Assembly: GCA_947475715.1 (NCBI GenBank)
Contig: CANJNY010000026.1
Coordinates: forward strand, 1-45,764
DNA from: Prolixibacteraceae bacterium
GTDB lineage: Bacteria > Bacteroidota > Bacteroidia > Bacteroidales > Prolixibacteraceae
Length of the DNA: 45,764 nucleotides
Direction: 5' to 3'
Under the pieces are notes generated by a model that saw nothing but the letters and a program-made list of their open reading frames with translations, did not search any database and had not been told where the DNA came from. A program made the position numbers and the translations under genes. Shown here one piece after another: positions 32,836 to 39,753 of this stretch. Numbering within the stretch: position 1 is the stretch's first letter; each line of letters starts with the position of its first letter.

Positions 32836-33240
32836 TTAACGTTTCACCGTTTTATCAAAAAGCTGATCAAAAAACCAAAGTGCTAAAATTGCAAGAAGAC
32901 CAATAGCAACAGTGGGTGAGATATTGTTTAATTTAACAATAATCTGATTGATGGGTGCAAAAAGCTTAATGAAATCAATTCCAAAATAGGATTTGGTTAA
33001 GACCTCCGATTCTGAACCTGTTGGTAGCGAAGAATGAATCATAAACAATACACTGGTAATTATTAATGCAATTATTGAAAGGGTCCACCATGCTCGTTTG
33101 GAAATTATGGGTTGATACTTTACAGGATTTATACTCCAATCGGACATTACCCTTTTCATTACATTTAAAGTAAAATCGGGTGATGGATTCTCGGGTCCCA
33201 TCTCCTTAAACCACTCTTTCATATTATCTTTTTGATTCAT
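32836..33240 (-). CDS. Membrane protein, probable anti-sigma partner of the ECF sigma factor
   Basis: 134 residues. The N-terminal half is cytoplasmic in character (KEWFKEMGPENPSPDFTLNVM, Trp- and Pro-containing). Two predicted membrane helices follow, WWTLSIIALIITSVLFMIHS and TVAIGLLAILALWFFDQLF, with a roughly 40-residue segment between. It overlaps the sigma gene by four bases (ATGA type), which means translational coupling, the usual layout for an ECF sigma factor and its membrane anti-sigma factor. I see no zinc-binding HxxxCxxC motif, so it is not a classical ZAS-type anti-sigma. The assignment rests on context and topology. Confidence 0.65.
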   Translation of the reverse strand: MNQKDNMKEWFKEMGPENPSPDFTLNVMKRVMSDWSINPVKYQPIISKRAWWTLSIIALIITSVLFMIHSSLPTGSESEVLTKSYFGIDFIKLFAPINQIIVKLNNISPTVAIGLLAILALWFFDQLFDKTVKR

Positions 33241-33812
33241 AATATGGATATTACTTCATCTTTTAAAACCACTTTTAACTCCTGAAGAAGCCTCTTCCTG
33301 CTTCGGTGAATTTTGACTTTAACATTTGTAACCGTGAAACCGGATATTACACTTATTTCATCCATCGAAAAATCATCGTAATAATACATCTCCAGCAGAG
33401 CGCGCTCTTGATAATCCAGATGCTCAAGCCCTATCTTAAGGTATTTTTGTCTGTCGATAGCATTTAATAGATCAACAGCATTTTCGGTGGCGATGACCTC
33501 TGAATCCGAAATCTTAACTTCATCGATATTTACCGCGGTGTTTTTTCGGGTTCTTAATCTGGATATTGAGGTATTATAGACAATCCGAAAGAACCAGGTC
33601 TTAAATGTGGAGCCATTCTGAAAAGAACTCAGCGAATTATAAGCCTTAATAAATGCATCCTCTGCTGCCTCCTCTGCATCTTCCCGCTGATTTAGCAGCT
33701 TCATTGAAAGGGAGAATGCCAGATGATGATATTTTTCCACTAGTTGTGAAAAGGATCCTGAATCACCTTTCAGGATTTCCCGAATATAGTATTCATCTGT
33801 TTTCTTCTCCAT
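33237..33812 (-). CDS. ECF-type RNA polymerase sigma factor
   Basis: 191 residues. Region 2 is at about 15-85 (ILKGDSGSFSQLVEKYHHLA, EDAEEAAEDAFIKAYNSLSS, FKTWFFRIVYNTSISRLRTR). Region 4 is at about 130-180 (LEHLDYQERALLEMYYYDDF, SMDEISVISGFTVTNVKVKI, HRSRKRLL). Only these two regions are present, as in ECF factors. The gene overlaps a membrane protein gene that is probably its anti-sigma. Its own promoter (TTTTGTAACC-N16-CGTC) is shared with the divergent DUF6249 gene, which predicts autoregulation. The -10 CGTC ends ten bases before the ATG, so the mRNA would be almost leaderless. The inducing signal is unknown. Confidence 0.92.
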   Translation of the reverse strand: MEKKTDEYYIREILKGDSGSFSQLVEKYHHLAFSLSMKLLNQREDAEEAAEDAFIKAYNSLSSFQNGSTFKTWFFRIVYNTSISRLRTRKNTAVNIDEVKISDSEVIATENAVDLLNAIDRQKYLKIGLEHLDYQERALLEMYYYDDFSMDEISVISGFTVTNVKVKIHRSRKRLLQELKVVLKDEVISIL

Positions 33813-33822
33813 TTGCCAATTA

Positions 33823-33852
33823 GACGAGTATCTCCCGGTTAAGGTTACAAAA
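33823..33852 (-). promoter_or_regulatory. ECF-type promoter of the sigma operon: TTTTGTAACC-N16-CGTC
   Basis: On the minus strand TTTTGTAACC (33852-33843) is followed by exactly 16 bases and CGTC (33826-33823), ten bases before the sigma-factor ATG. The AAC-type -35 and CGTC -10 are typical of ECF promoters and unlike the TAnnTTTG boxes elsewhere in the window. Confidence 0.7.
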
Positions 33853-33916
33853 CAAAATCATCTAAAGTTACAATAAAGAAGTAATAATTAGTTCGCAGAT
33901 CGTATTTTTTTAGAGA

Positions 33917-33946
33917 TTTTGTAACCACCGTGAATCATTCTGCGTC
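33917..33946 (+). promoter_or_regulatory. ECF-type promoter of the DUF6249 gene: TTTTGTAACC-N16-CGTC
   Basis: TTTTGTAACC (33917-33926) is followed by exactly 16 bases and CGTC (33943-33946), 35 bases before the ATG at 33982. All ten -35 bases, the spacer length and the -10 are identical to the promoter of the divergent sigma gene. Confidence 0.7.
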
Positions 33947-33981
33947 AAATGGGCAAATGTTAAACCTTTAAAATAATTATT

Positions 33982-34338
33982 ATGGGACCTTTTATAACCG
34001 GAATTTTAGTTCCCCTCGGATTCTTTGCAATGATTTTTGGGATTGTATATTTGGGTGTTACCTCCCGCAACCGTGAAAGGATGGCGCTGATTGAACGAGG
34101 AGCTGATCCAACCTTGTTTGATACAAAGCGCAAAGGTGCAACAGGTGGTATAATGAAAGTCGGTTTATTCTTATTTGGTATTGGACTTGGCATCGTTGTG
34201 GCCTATTTTCTGGCTTCGGGTGGAATGGAGCAAGGTGCTGCTTACCCGGCAATGATTTTTGTATTTGGCGGGCTGGCTCTGATTACCTCGTATCTGTGGC
34301 AAAGGAAAAACGATAAAGAAGATGAATCTAAACTTTAA
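33982..34338 (+). CDS. DUF6249-type small membrane protein
   Basis: 118 residues. Three hydrophobic helices: LVPLGFFAMIFGIVYLGV at the N-terminus, VGLFLFGIGLGIVVAYFLA in the middle and MIFVFGGLALITSYLW near the end. The loop RNRERMALIERGADPTLFD after helix 1 is the family signature. The function of this family is unknown; in Bacteroidota I recall it beside ECF sigma genes. Here it is transcribed divergently from the sigma/anti-sigma pair and has the same ECF-type promoter, so it is a predicted direct target of that sigma factor and may take part in envelope stress sensing (inference). Confidence 0.75.
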   Translation: MGPFITGILVPLGFFAMIFGIVYLGVTSRNRERMALIERGADPTLFDTKRKGATGGIMKVGLFLFGIGLGIVVAYFLASGGMEQGAAYPAMIFVFGGLALITSYLWQRKNDKEDESKL

Positions 34339-34379
34339 TTCGAAGCTGATTCAAAAGAAAGTACAGTATCGGACTTTCT

Positions 34380-35666
34380 TTATTTTGTATTTTCAATAAT
34401 TATTTTTTCTATAGCCATGCGGCAAACCGGGCAAAAGTTGGTGGTTATATTCGATTTCATCCGACAATCCTCCATTGGACTAAATATCCCTTTTGATCGG
34501 TAGCCTCCACCCTCAAATGCACCAACAACTGATTCATATTTCCCTGTACGTGGAGTTGGAACCGGGGTGGCACTATCAATCAAACGCTTCCATTTTACAT
34601 CGAAATTAACCAATGTGGTTAGATTTGATTCCCAGGGTTCCACCTTCAGATTGTAATAATCGTCAAAAGTTACCTCGGAAGTATAATATTCGTCTGCAAG
34701 TCCTGCGAAACCATGGCCAAATTCATGAACAAATACATTCGGAGAGAGTTTGTGGTCTGAGGTACAGACATTAATCGAATTGTAAAATCCACCACCGCCG
34801 TAACGGGAGGAGTTAACCAATACGATCAGCTGGTCCCAGGGGACCTCAGCAGCCATATCACACACCGTTTTCATATCTGAAATTGTGAGATATCGTGAGA
34901 TGTTGAATGTGTAAAATAAGCTGTTGAACAAGGTGTTACGATAAATATACTCGCCTGGTATATCTGTTCCTGATTCTGTTGAGGCAGTTCTCAGTGCATA
35001 CACATTAAACTGATCACTGAACTGCAAAAACGGATTAATTGTAAACAGTGAATCGGTTAGCCTCTTTGCATCATTAACAAATTTATCCATTTCATCCAAG
35101 GTATATCCTTCAGCAAGAATTGCAATATCAATTTTATGGGCAGGGTCACCCGAATAACGGAGCTTTTCAATCGGAACATTATGGGTTCGTTCACGGATAA
35201 TAAAATAATTGTCTGGATTGATATTCTGGGAGTATACCACCCCAAACTGGCCACTGGAATCCCTTTTCTCAATCTTAAGTGTAATGGGTTTTTTAGGAAA
35301 AGGGAACCGGATCACCTGATAAAAGGCTCTGCTCATCTGTTTTGCCTCCGGAGTTGCCTGCCACTCCTGGAACAGCGGAGAGAACCCTTTTGAAAAAATA
35401 AGCTCACCCGCTTGCTGATCATAAACCTGAAACCGGTAAGTTCCAAAATTGGATTTATCAATCAGGGCATTGTGCGATCCACTCCATTGTTTCTCCATTT
35501 TGGATTCCTGGGGAAAGAGTGTTACTGAAGCGTAATCTCCGGTAAGCAGGTAATCAAAACGGAATACATCATCGGTGAAAAAAGTATCGTATGGTTGCGA
35601 ACACAAATCTGAGATCGGGGCAAGCAGCAGAAAAATCGGGAATAAAAATTTCATCATAATGGCCAT
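34380..35666 (-). CDS. Exported M64-family (IgA peptidase-like) zinc metallopeptidase
   Basis: 428 residues; ATGs at 35657 and 35654 are equally plausible starts. The signal peptide is FLFPIFLLLAPISDLCS. An N-terminal beta domain (to about 150) matches the M64 N-terminal region. The peptidase domain follows with IDIAILAEGYTLDEMDKFVN, SSRYGGGGFYN and the zinc site VHEFGHGFAGLADEYY near residue 312 (HExxH with a downstream Asp). The C-terminus has CRMKSNITTNFCPVCR, possibly a disulfide or metal site. M64 includes the Clostridium ramosum IgA protease, but most Bacteroidota members have no tested substrate, so I would not call it an IgA protease. It is divergent from the mscS-like gene. Confidence 0.88.
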   Translation of the reverse strand: MAIMMKFLFPIFLLLAPISDLCSQPYDTFFTDDVFRFDYLLTGDYASVTLFPQESKMEKQWSGSHNALIDKSNFGTYRFQVYDQQAGELIFSKGFSPLFQEWQATPEAKQMSRAFYQVIRFPFPKKPITLKIEKRDSSGQFGVVYSQNINPDNYFIIRERTHNVPIEKLRYSGDPAHKIDIAILAEGYTLDEMDKFVNDAKRLTDSLFTINPFLQFSDQFNVYALRTASTESGTDIPGEYIYRNTLFNSLFYTFNISRYLTISDMKTVCDMAAEVPWDQLIVLVNSSRYGGGGFYNSINVCTSDHKLSPNVFVHEFGHGFAGLADEYYTSEVTFDDYYNLKVEPWESNLTTLVNFDVKWKRLIDSATPVPTPRTGKYESVVGAFEGGGYRSKGIFSPMEDCRMKSNITTNFCPVCRMAIEKIIIENTK

Positions 35667-35671
35667 CTTTC

Positions 35672-35685
35672 GTTACTTTTGTAAC
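35672..35685. repeat. Dyad GTTAC-TTTT-GTAAC between M64 and MscS genes
   Basis: Perfect 5-base arms flank TTTT in the short spacer between the divergent peptidase and channel genes. The right half resembles the -35 of the nearby ECF promoters, but no CGTC lies 16 bases downstream on either strand. It could be an operator for both genes. Confidence 0.35.
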
Positions 35686-35727
35686 AAGTTTCAAAATTAA
35701 TGATTTTTGATTAATACATTTCCGGTT

Positions 35728-36960
35728 ATGTCTGTATTATACGATTTTATCAAAGAGTTCCTGCTCAGTAATGGTTTAGTTAACCCAATTGCAATTCGCG
35801 GAGCCGCGATCATCACCTTTCTGATTATTTTAGGGATGACTCAGATCATCTTTTTGATAATCAGAAAGATTTTTGTTAAAATAGTAGTGCGGATTGTCAT
35901 ACGAACTAAAGGGGTCTGGGACGATAAACTTTTTGAACATCGGGTTTTTCATGTTTTAATTCATATAATTCCTGCACTTATTATTAATGGCACTGCAGGG
36001 TTTGCCGGGGATGATCTTGTCTGGTTCGCTGCGGTGTTAAAGGGGCTGGCCCATATCTATCTTGCACTGGCAATTATGATCTCCTTTTTGCGGTTTTTAA
36101 ACGCAGTACAGGAAATCTATAATACTTATCCCTATTCCATGAATCGCCCAATCAAAGGGTATATTCAACTGATGAAAATACTGGTCTATTTTTTTGGATA
36201 TATTTTCATCGTTTCCGTACTCGTAGATAAAAATCCGGCCACTCTTTTTGCCGGCCTCGGAGCCATTGCCGCGATATTGATGTTAGTCTTTCGTGACGCA
36301 ATTCTGGGCTTTGTGGCCAGTATTCAATTGGCAGCTAATAATATGGTGAAACCGGGAGACTGGATTACAATGTCAAAATTTAACGTCGACGGTACAATTC
36401 ACGATATCTCCCTCACGACAGTTAAAGTGCAAAACTGGGATAAAACAATCATTACGATTCCTACCTATTCTCTTGTTTCAGAGCCTGTTGTTAACTGGAC
36501 TGGAATGCTTGAATCGGGTGGTCGCAGAATTAAGCGCAGTGTAAGTATCGATATGTCAACGATCCGTATTTGTGATTCGCAAATACTGGAACGAATAGCT
36601 AAACTGCCTATGTTTAATGAGTTCCTCTCAAAAGATTCGACTAATTCTGATGATTGTCAGGATGACCTGAATCGTGGCGCCTTGAAAATGAATTTATTTG
36701 ATAACCCTACAAATTTGTCGCTATTTAAAAAATATTTGGAAGGGTATTGTTCTTTTCATCCGGGAATTCATGAGCATATGACCAGAATCGTCCGGTTTTT
36801 ACAGTCCACAGAGACAGGTCTTCCTGTTGAAGTGATTGTTTTTAGCAAGGCTCAGCAATCTGTCCATTTTGAAGCCCTTCAGGCCGAGATCTTCGATCAT
36901 ATCTTTGCGGTTATACCTGAATTTGGACTTCGTGTATTTCAAAACCCAACAGGGAGTTGA
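35728..36960 (+). CDS. MscS-family mechanosensitive channel (YbdG-like)
   Basis: 410 residues from the ATG at 35728; a TTG at 35707 would add seven residues. Four or more hydrophobic segments precede the MscS core (AAIITFLIILGMTQIIFLII, LIHIIPALIINGTAGFAG, IYLALAIMISFLRFL, LVYFFGYIFIVSVLV). The pore helix and beta domain follow: FAGLGAIAAILMLVFRDAIL, GFVASIQLAANNMVKPGDWI and TVKVQNWDKTIITIPTYSLV. The long form with an extra C-terminal domain resembles E. coli YbdG. It opens under membrane tension to release solutes during osmotic downshock. It stands alone between the M64 and Lrp genes, divergent from the former. Confidence 0.9.
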   Translation: MSVLYDFIKEFLLSNGLVNPIAIRGAAIITFLIILGMTQIIFLIIRKIFVKIVVRIVIRTKGVWDDKLFEHRVFHVLIHIIPALIINGTAGFAGDDLVWFAAVLKGLAHIYLALAIMISFLRFLNAVQEIYNTYPYSMNRPIKGYIQLMKILVYFFGYIFIVSVLVDKNPATLFAGLGAIAAILMLVFRDAILGFVASIQLAANNMVKPGDWITMSKFNVDGTIHDISLTTVKVQNWDKTIITIPTYSLVSEPVVNWTGMLESGGRRIKRSVSIDMSTIRICDSQILERIAKLPMFNEFLSKDSTNSDDCQDDLNRGALKMNLFDNPTNLSLFKKYLEGYCSFHPGIHEHMTRIVRFLQSTETGLPVEVIVFSKAQQSVHFEALQAEIFDHIFAVIPEFGLRVFQNPTGS

Positions 36961-37142
36961 TTGCAATTGTCCGAAATGTTATTTTGGGGTTGAAAACACC
37001 AATTTAAATGATCCTGTGTGCGATCCTAATCCAGGAATTTAATGCAATTATCGATTTTAAATAGCAGATTTGTTTATTTTTTTAGTGAAATAATAAGAAA
37101 AGTGAAAATATTTAGCGATTTTTGTATCAAATTGAAAGCACA

Positions 37143-37643
37143 GTGAAGAAGAACAACATCGAATTAGAAGAAGATTTTAAGGAGCAAAGTGTTCATATTG
37201 ACGATCTTGACCGTAAGATACTCAAGCTTATTACTGCAAATGCAAGAATTCCTTTTCTGGAGGTTGCCAGGGAATGTGGGGTTTCAGGAGCTGCAATTCA
37301 CCAACGTGTTCAGCGGTTGGTCGCAGTAGGAGTGATCGTTGGATCTGAGTTCATTGTAAGCCCCCAGAAACTGGGTTATAATACCACCGCCTATATGGGG
37401 ATCTATTTAGAAAAAGTCACCTACGACAAAAAGGTGTTAAAGCAGCTGCGCGAAATTTCTGAAGTTGTAGAATGTCATCACACAACAGGTCAATATGCGA
37501 TCTTTATAAAGATTCAGACCAAGACGAATAAGCATCTGATGAAAATTATTGATACCGATCTTCAGGCTATTGATGGCATTGCGCGTACCGAGACCTTTAT
37601 CTCTCTTGAAGAAGATTTTAAACGACAAATACCAATCAGGTAG
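37143..37643 (+). CDS. Lrp/AsnC-family transcriptional regulator (copy 2)
   Basis: 166 residues from a GTG at 37143 (GAAAG lies upstream); a TTG at 37122 is an alternative. After a polar N-terminal extension (KKNNIELEEDFKEQSVHIDD) the helix-turn-helix is LDRKILKLITANARIPFLEV, then ECGVSGAAIHQRVQRL. The ligand domain contains MGIYLEKV, VVECHHTTGQYAIFIKIQTK and TETFISLEEDFKRQIPI. It is clearly paralogous to the regulator at 31309-31776, which it matches through most of its length, and the last residues are nearly identical. Regulation and ligand are unknown. A palindromic terminator follows, whose outer stem repeats 15 bases of this gene's 3' end. Confidence 0.9.
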   Translation: MKKNNIELEEDFKEQSVHIDDLDRKILKLITANARIPFLEVARECGVSGAAIHQRVQRLVAVGVIVGSEFIVSPQKLGYNTTAYMGIYLEKVTYDKKVLKQLREISEVVECHHTTGQYAIFIKIQTKTNKHLMKIIDTDLQAIDGIARTETFISLEEDFKRQIPIR

Positions 37644-37658
37644 ATTCCCACTGATCTA

Positions 37659-37704
37659 TTTTAAACGACAAAGCCTTCGATTCCGAAGGCTTTGTCGTTT
37701 AAAA
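37659..37704. terminator. Perfect 21-bp hairpin terminator between lrp copy 2 and DUF3127 genes
   Basis: Left arm 37659-37679 and right arm 37684-37704 are perfectly complementary around ATTC. The inner stem is AAAGCCTTCG/CGAAGGCTTT and the outer part is AT-rich, so it can terminate both convergent genes. The left arm's TTTTAAACGACAAA repeats sequence from the 3' end of the upstream gene (37615-37629). Confidence 0.8.
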
Positions 37705-37713
37705 CTCCCGTAA

Positions 37714-38088
37714 TTAAAATGGAAGATCGTCTTTGTCGTCCTGATCTCCACCCATTGGAGGGATGTCTGAGGATGTAAACGTGGGTGGAGTATTCCCTGA
37801 ATTACTGCCACTCTGAACCAGGTCAACGCGAAATGCATTGATATTGCTGAACCATTTTTCGTTGTACTCCCGCGATTCGATACTAAACGAAACTTCTACC
37901 TCCATATTGGGCTTAATTTTATCAAACGTTCCGTTTTTATCGTTAAAAAGGGTAAAACAGATCTTTTTCGGATATTGCTCTTCTGCTGTTTCAATAACAA
38001 AATCTTGTTTTTTCCACTCTCCTCGTGCACTTGTCCCCTTTATTTCAGGGAGAATCTGCAACACTTTTCCTGTTGTTTTAAAGCTCAT
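37714..38088 (-). CDS. DUF3127 protein, OB-like with acidic SSB-type C-terminus
   Basis: 124 residues. The body (MSFKTTGKVLQILPEIKGTS, RGEWKKQDFVIETAEEQYPK, FDKIKPNMEVEVSFSIESRE) fits the Bacteroidota DUF3127 family, a small beta-rich domain with OB-fold character. A low-complexity Ser/Asn/Gly linker leads to the acidic tail DQDDKDDLPF. This tail strongly resembles the conserved tip of single-stranded-DNA-binding protein SSB (DDDIPF), which recruits repair proteins. I infer a nucleic-acid-binding role; it is not the main SSB. The gene is alone on the minus strand, convergent with the lrp copy 2. Confidence 0.8.
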   Translation of the reverse strand: MSFKTTGKVLQILPEIKGTSARGEWKKQDFVIETAEEQYPKKICFTLFNDKNGTFDKIKPNMEVEVSFSIESREYNEKWFSNINAFRVDLVQSGSNSGNTPPTFTSSDIPPMGGDQDDKDDLPF

Positions 38089-38115
38089 ATACGTTTATAA
38101 TTAAGTTACTTATAT

Positions 38116-38151
38116 AAAAAAAGGATCCGGAATGACTAATCCCGGATCCTT
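38116..38151 (-). terminator. Intrinsic terminator of the FKBP gene
   Basis: On the minus strand the 10-bp stem AAGGATCCGG / CCGGATCCTT (38151-38142 with 38130-38121) encloses an 11-base loop and is followed by seven T residues (38122-38116). This is a standard intrinsic terminator downstream of the FKBP-type gene. Confidence 0.85.
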
Positions 38152-38191
38152 CATACGGGGTTACTCCCCAAAGGTAATCTAAATAATTAAA

Positions 38192-38893
38192 TTATTTTTT
38201 GATTTCAAGAAGTTCAACTTCAAAAACCAAAACTGAATTAGGTTTGATATCCGCTCCGGCACCACGTTCTCCGTAAGCAAGATTTGCTGGAATAACCAAT
38301 TTCCATTTTGAACCTACAGGCATTAATTGAAGAGCCTCTGTCCATCCTGGAATAACCTGGTTTACAGGGAAGGTAGCAGGTTTTCCGCGGGTTACTGAAC
38401 TGTCAAATACTTTGCCTTCAACAGTTGTTCCATGATAATGAACTACAACGGTATCAGTAGCTAATGGTTTTGGACCATTGCCTTCTTTCATAATTTCATA
38501 CTGTAGCCCGCTTGCTGTTGTTTTAACACCTGACTTTTTTGCATTTTCGTCAAGAAATTGTTTTCCGCTTTCAGATGCTTTTCCTGCTTCTACTGCCTGA
38601 GCTTTCATGAAATAACTCTGAGTTACTGCAGAAACTTTTGCAGAAGGAATCTGAGAAGAATCACCATTCAATGCACTGGTGAATGCAGCCAGGATAATTT
38701 TTTGATCCAGATTCTTTCCCCCCGGAGCTGTAGGGAGATTTTTCTTGATGTTATTACCAATATCAATACCAATTGCATAGGCAGCTGAATCAGCAAGCGT
38801 CTTCAGAGGAACTTTAGAGCTTTTAAAGTTGTTGCATGAGCCTAAAAAGAAAGTGCCGGCAACTAATGTAAAAATGAGAGATTTGATTTTCAT
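38192..38893 (-). CDS. FKBP-type peptidyl-prolyl isomerase, lipoprotein
   Basis: 233 residues. The signal sequence SLIFTLVAGTFFLGSC ends in a lipobox (LGSC), so it is probably anchored in the periplasm or outer membrane. The N-terminal helical domain (DSAAYAIGIDIGNNIKKNLP, about 30-115) is the FkpA-like dimerisation domain. The C-terminal FKBP domain has ASGLQYEIMKEGNGPKPLAT, VVVHYHGTTVEGKVFDSSVT, PVNQVIPGWTEALQLMPVGS and LAYGERGAGADIKPNSVLVF. It speeds proline isomerisation and acts as a chaperone for exported proteins. A TATCTTCG box at 38936-38943 (minus) lies 42 bases upstream, and a strong terminator follows. Confidence 0.92.
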   Translation of the reverse strand: MKIKSLIFTLVAGTFFLGSCNNFKSSKVPLKTLADSAAYAIGIDIGNNIKKNLPTAPGGKNLDQKIILAAFTSALNGDSSQIPSAKVSAVTQSYFMKAQAVEAGKASESGKQFLDENAKKSGVKTTASGLQYEIMKEGNGPKPLATDTVVVHYHGTTVEGKVFDSSVTRGKPATFPVNQVIPGWTEALQLMPVGSKWKLVIPANLAYGERGAGADIKPNSVLVFEVELLEIKK

Positions 38894-38935
38894 AACCGTT
38901 TTCTTATAAATTTTAATTGTTTATTCTAAAAGGTG

Positions 38936-38943
38936 CGAAGATA
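38936..38943 (-). promoter_or_regulatory. FKBP gene -7-like box (TATCTTCG, minus strand)
   Basis: CGAAGATA on the plus strand reads TATCTTCG on the minus strand, one base from the TAnnTTTG consensus, 42 bases before the ATG at 38893. Confidence 0.4.
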
Positions 38944-38952
38944 GAAATTTAA

Positions 38953-39642
38953 TTATGATTTTAATAACTGATTTTTCGATTTTGTTCCTCTGAGCATTTC
39001 CCGTTTACCCGGAGGTCCGGGAATTCGCTCTGCAACATATCCCGCCTCAATAATTGATCTCCTGACAATCCCCTTTGCACAGTAGGTAACAACCATTGCT
39101 CCGGCGTTGCTGTGGTCTGAAAGCTGATCAAATACCGGGGTCTCCCAAAGTTCGGGCTGCTTTTCCGGCGAGAAAGCGTCGAAATATACCAGATCAAATA
39201 GCGGTAACCCGAAATAATCAACCTCCAGTAGGCCGGATCTCAATTTAAGGATTGAAAATTGGTCGGTAATTTGAACCTCAACATTCCATGCTGCTTTATG
39301 AATCATTCGAAATAACGCCGGGTCACTATCCGGAAGTAATTCAGAATAGTTTAGTCTTTCCCATATTTCCTCTGATATCGGATGTTTCTCAATCGCGATA
39401 TAATTGATTGATTGGTGTGTTTTCCGGGTTTCCAGAAGAGTGAGGTACGCATTTAAACCGGTGCCCAGGCCAACTTCAAATACCGTTAGTGCAGCTTGAT
39501 GGCATTTCCTCAAGCCGGCCTCGATAAATACATGCCTCGATTCCTGAATTGCACCAAAGGTTGAATGGTAATGCTCCCCATATTCCAAACTTAAAAGGGT
39601 GTCAGAACCATCGTTTGTTTTAATTAATTCAGGATTCGGCAT
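38953..39642 (-). CDS. mnmD: tRNA U34 5-methylaminomethyl-2-thiouridine methyltransferase MnmD
   Basis: 229 residues, matching the methyltransferase half of MnmC alone; the FAD-dependent half is absent, as in other stand-alone MnmD proteins. SAM-binding motif VFEVGLGTGLNAYLTL at about 54-69, then FDAFSPEKQPELWETPVF, VTYCAKGIVRRSI and RIPGPPGKREML. It adds the final methyl group to the wobble-uridine modification nm5s2U in certain tRNAs. The start ATG at 39642 is divergent from the TsaC-like gene at 39754. The FKBP gene follows on the same strand after 59 bases but has its own promoter-like box. Confidence 0.9.
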   Translation of the reverse strand: MPNPELIKTNDGSDTLLSLEYGEHYHSTFGAIQESRHVFIEAGLRKCHQAALTVFEVGLGTGLNAYLTLLETRKTHQSINYIAIEKHPISEEIWERLNYSELLPDSDPALFRMIHKAAWNVEVQITDQFSILKLRSGLLEVDYFGLPLFDLVYFDAFSPEKQPELWETPVFDQLSDHSNAGAMVVTYCAKGIVRRSIIEAGYVAERIPGPPGKREMLRGTKSKNQLLKS

Positions 39643-39753
39643 TCAAGGTCAAAATTAGTTTCTGTTTTTTTCATTGATTTACAAAAATACCATGAAATAT
39701 CCATACTTTCGCCTCATTATGAAATGAATGTCTAATAGTTAGCTTACCCCACC

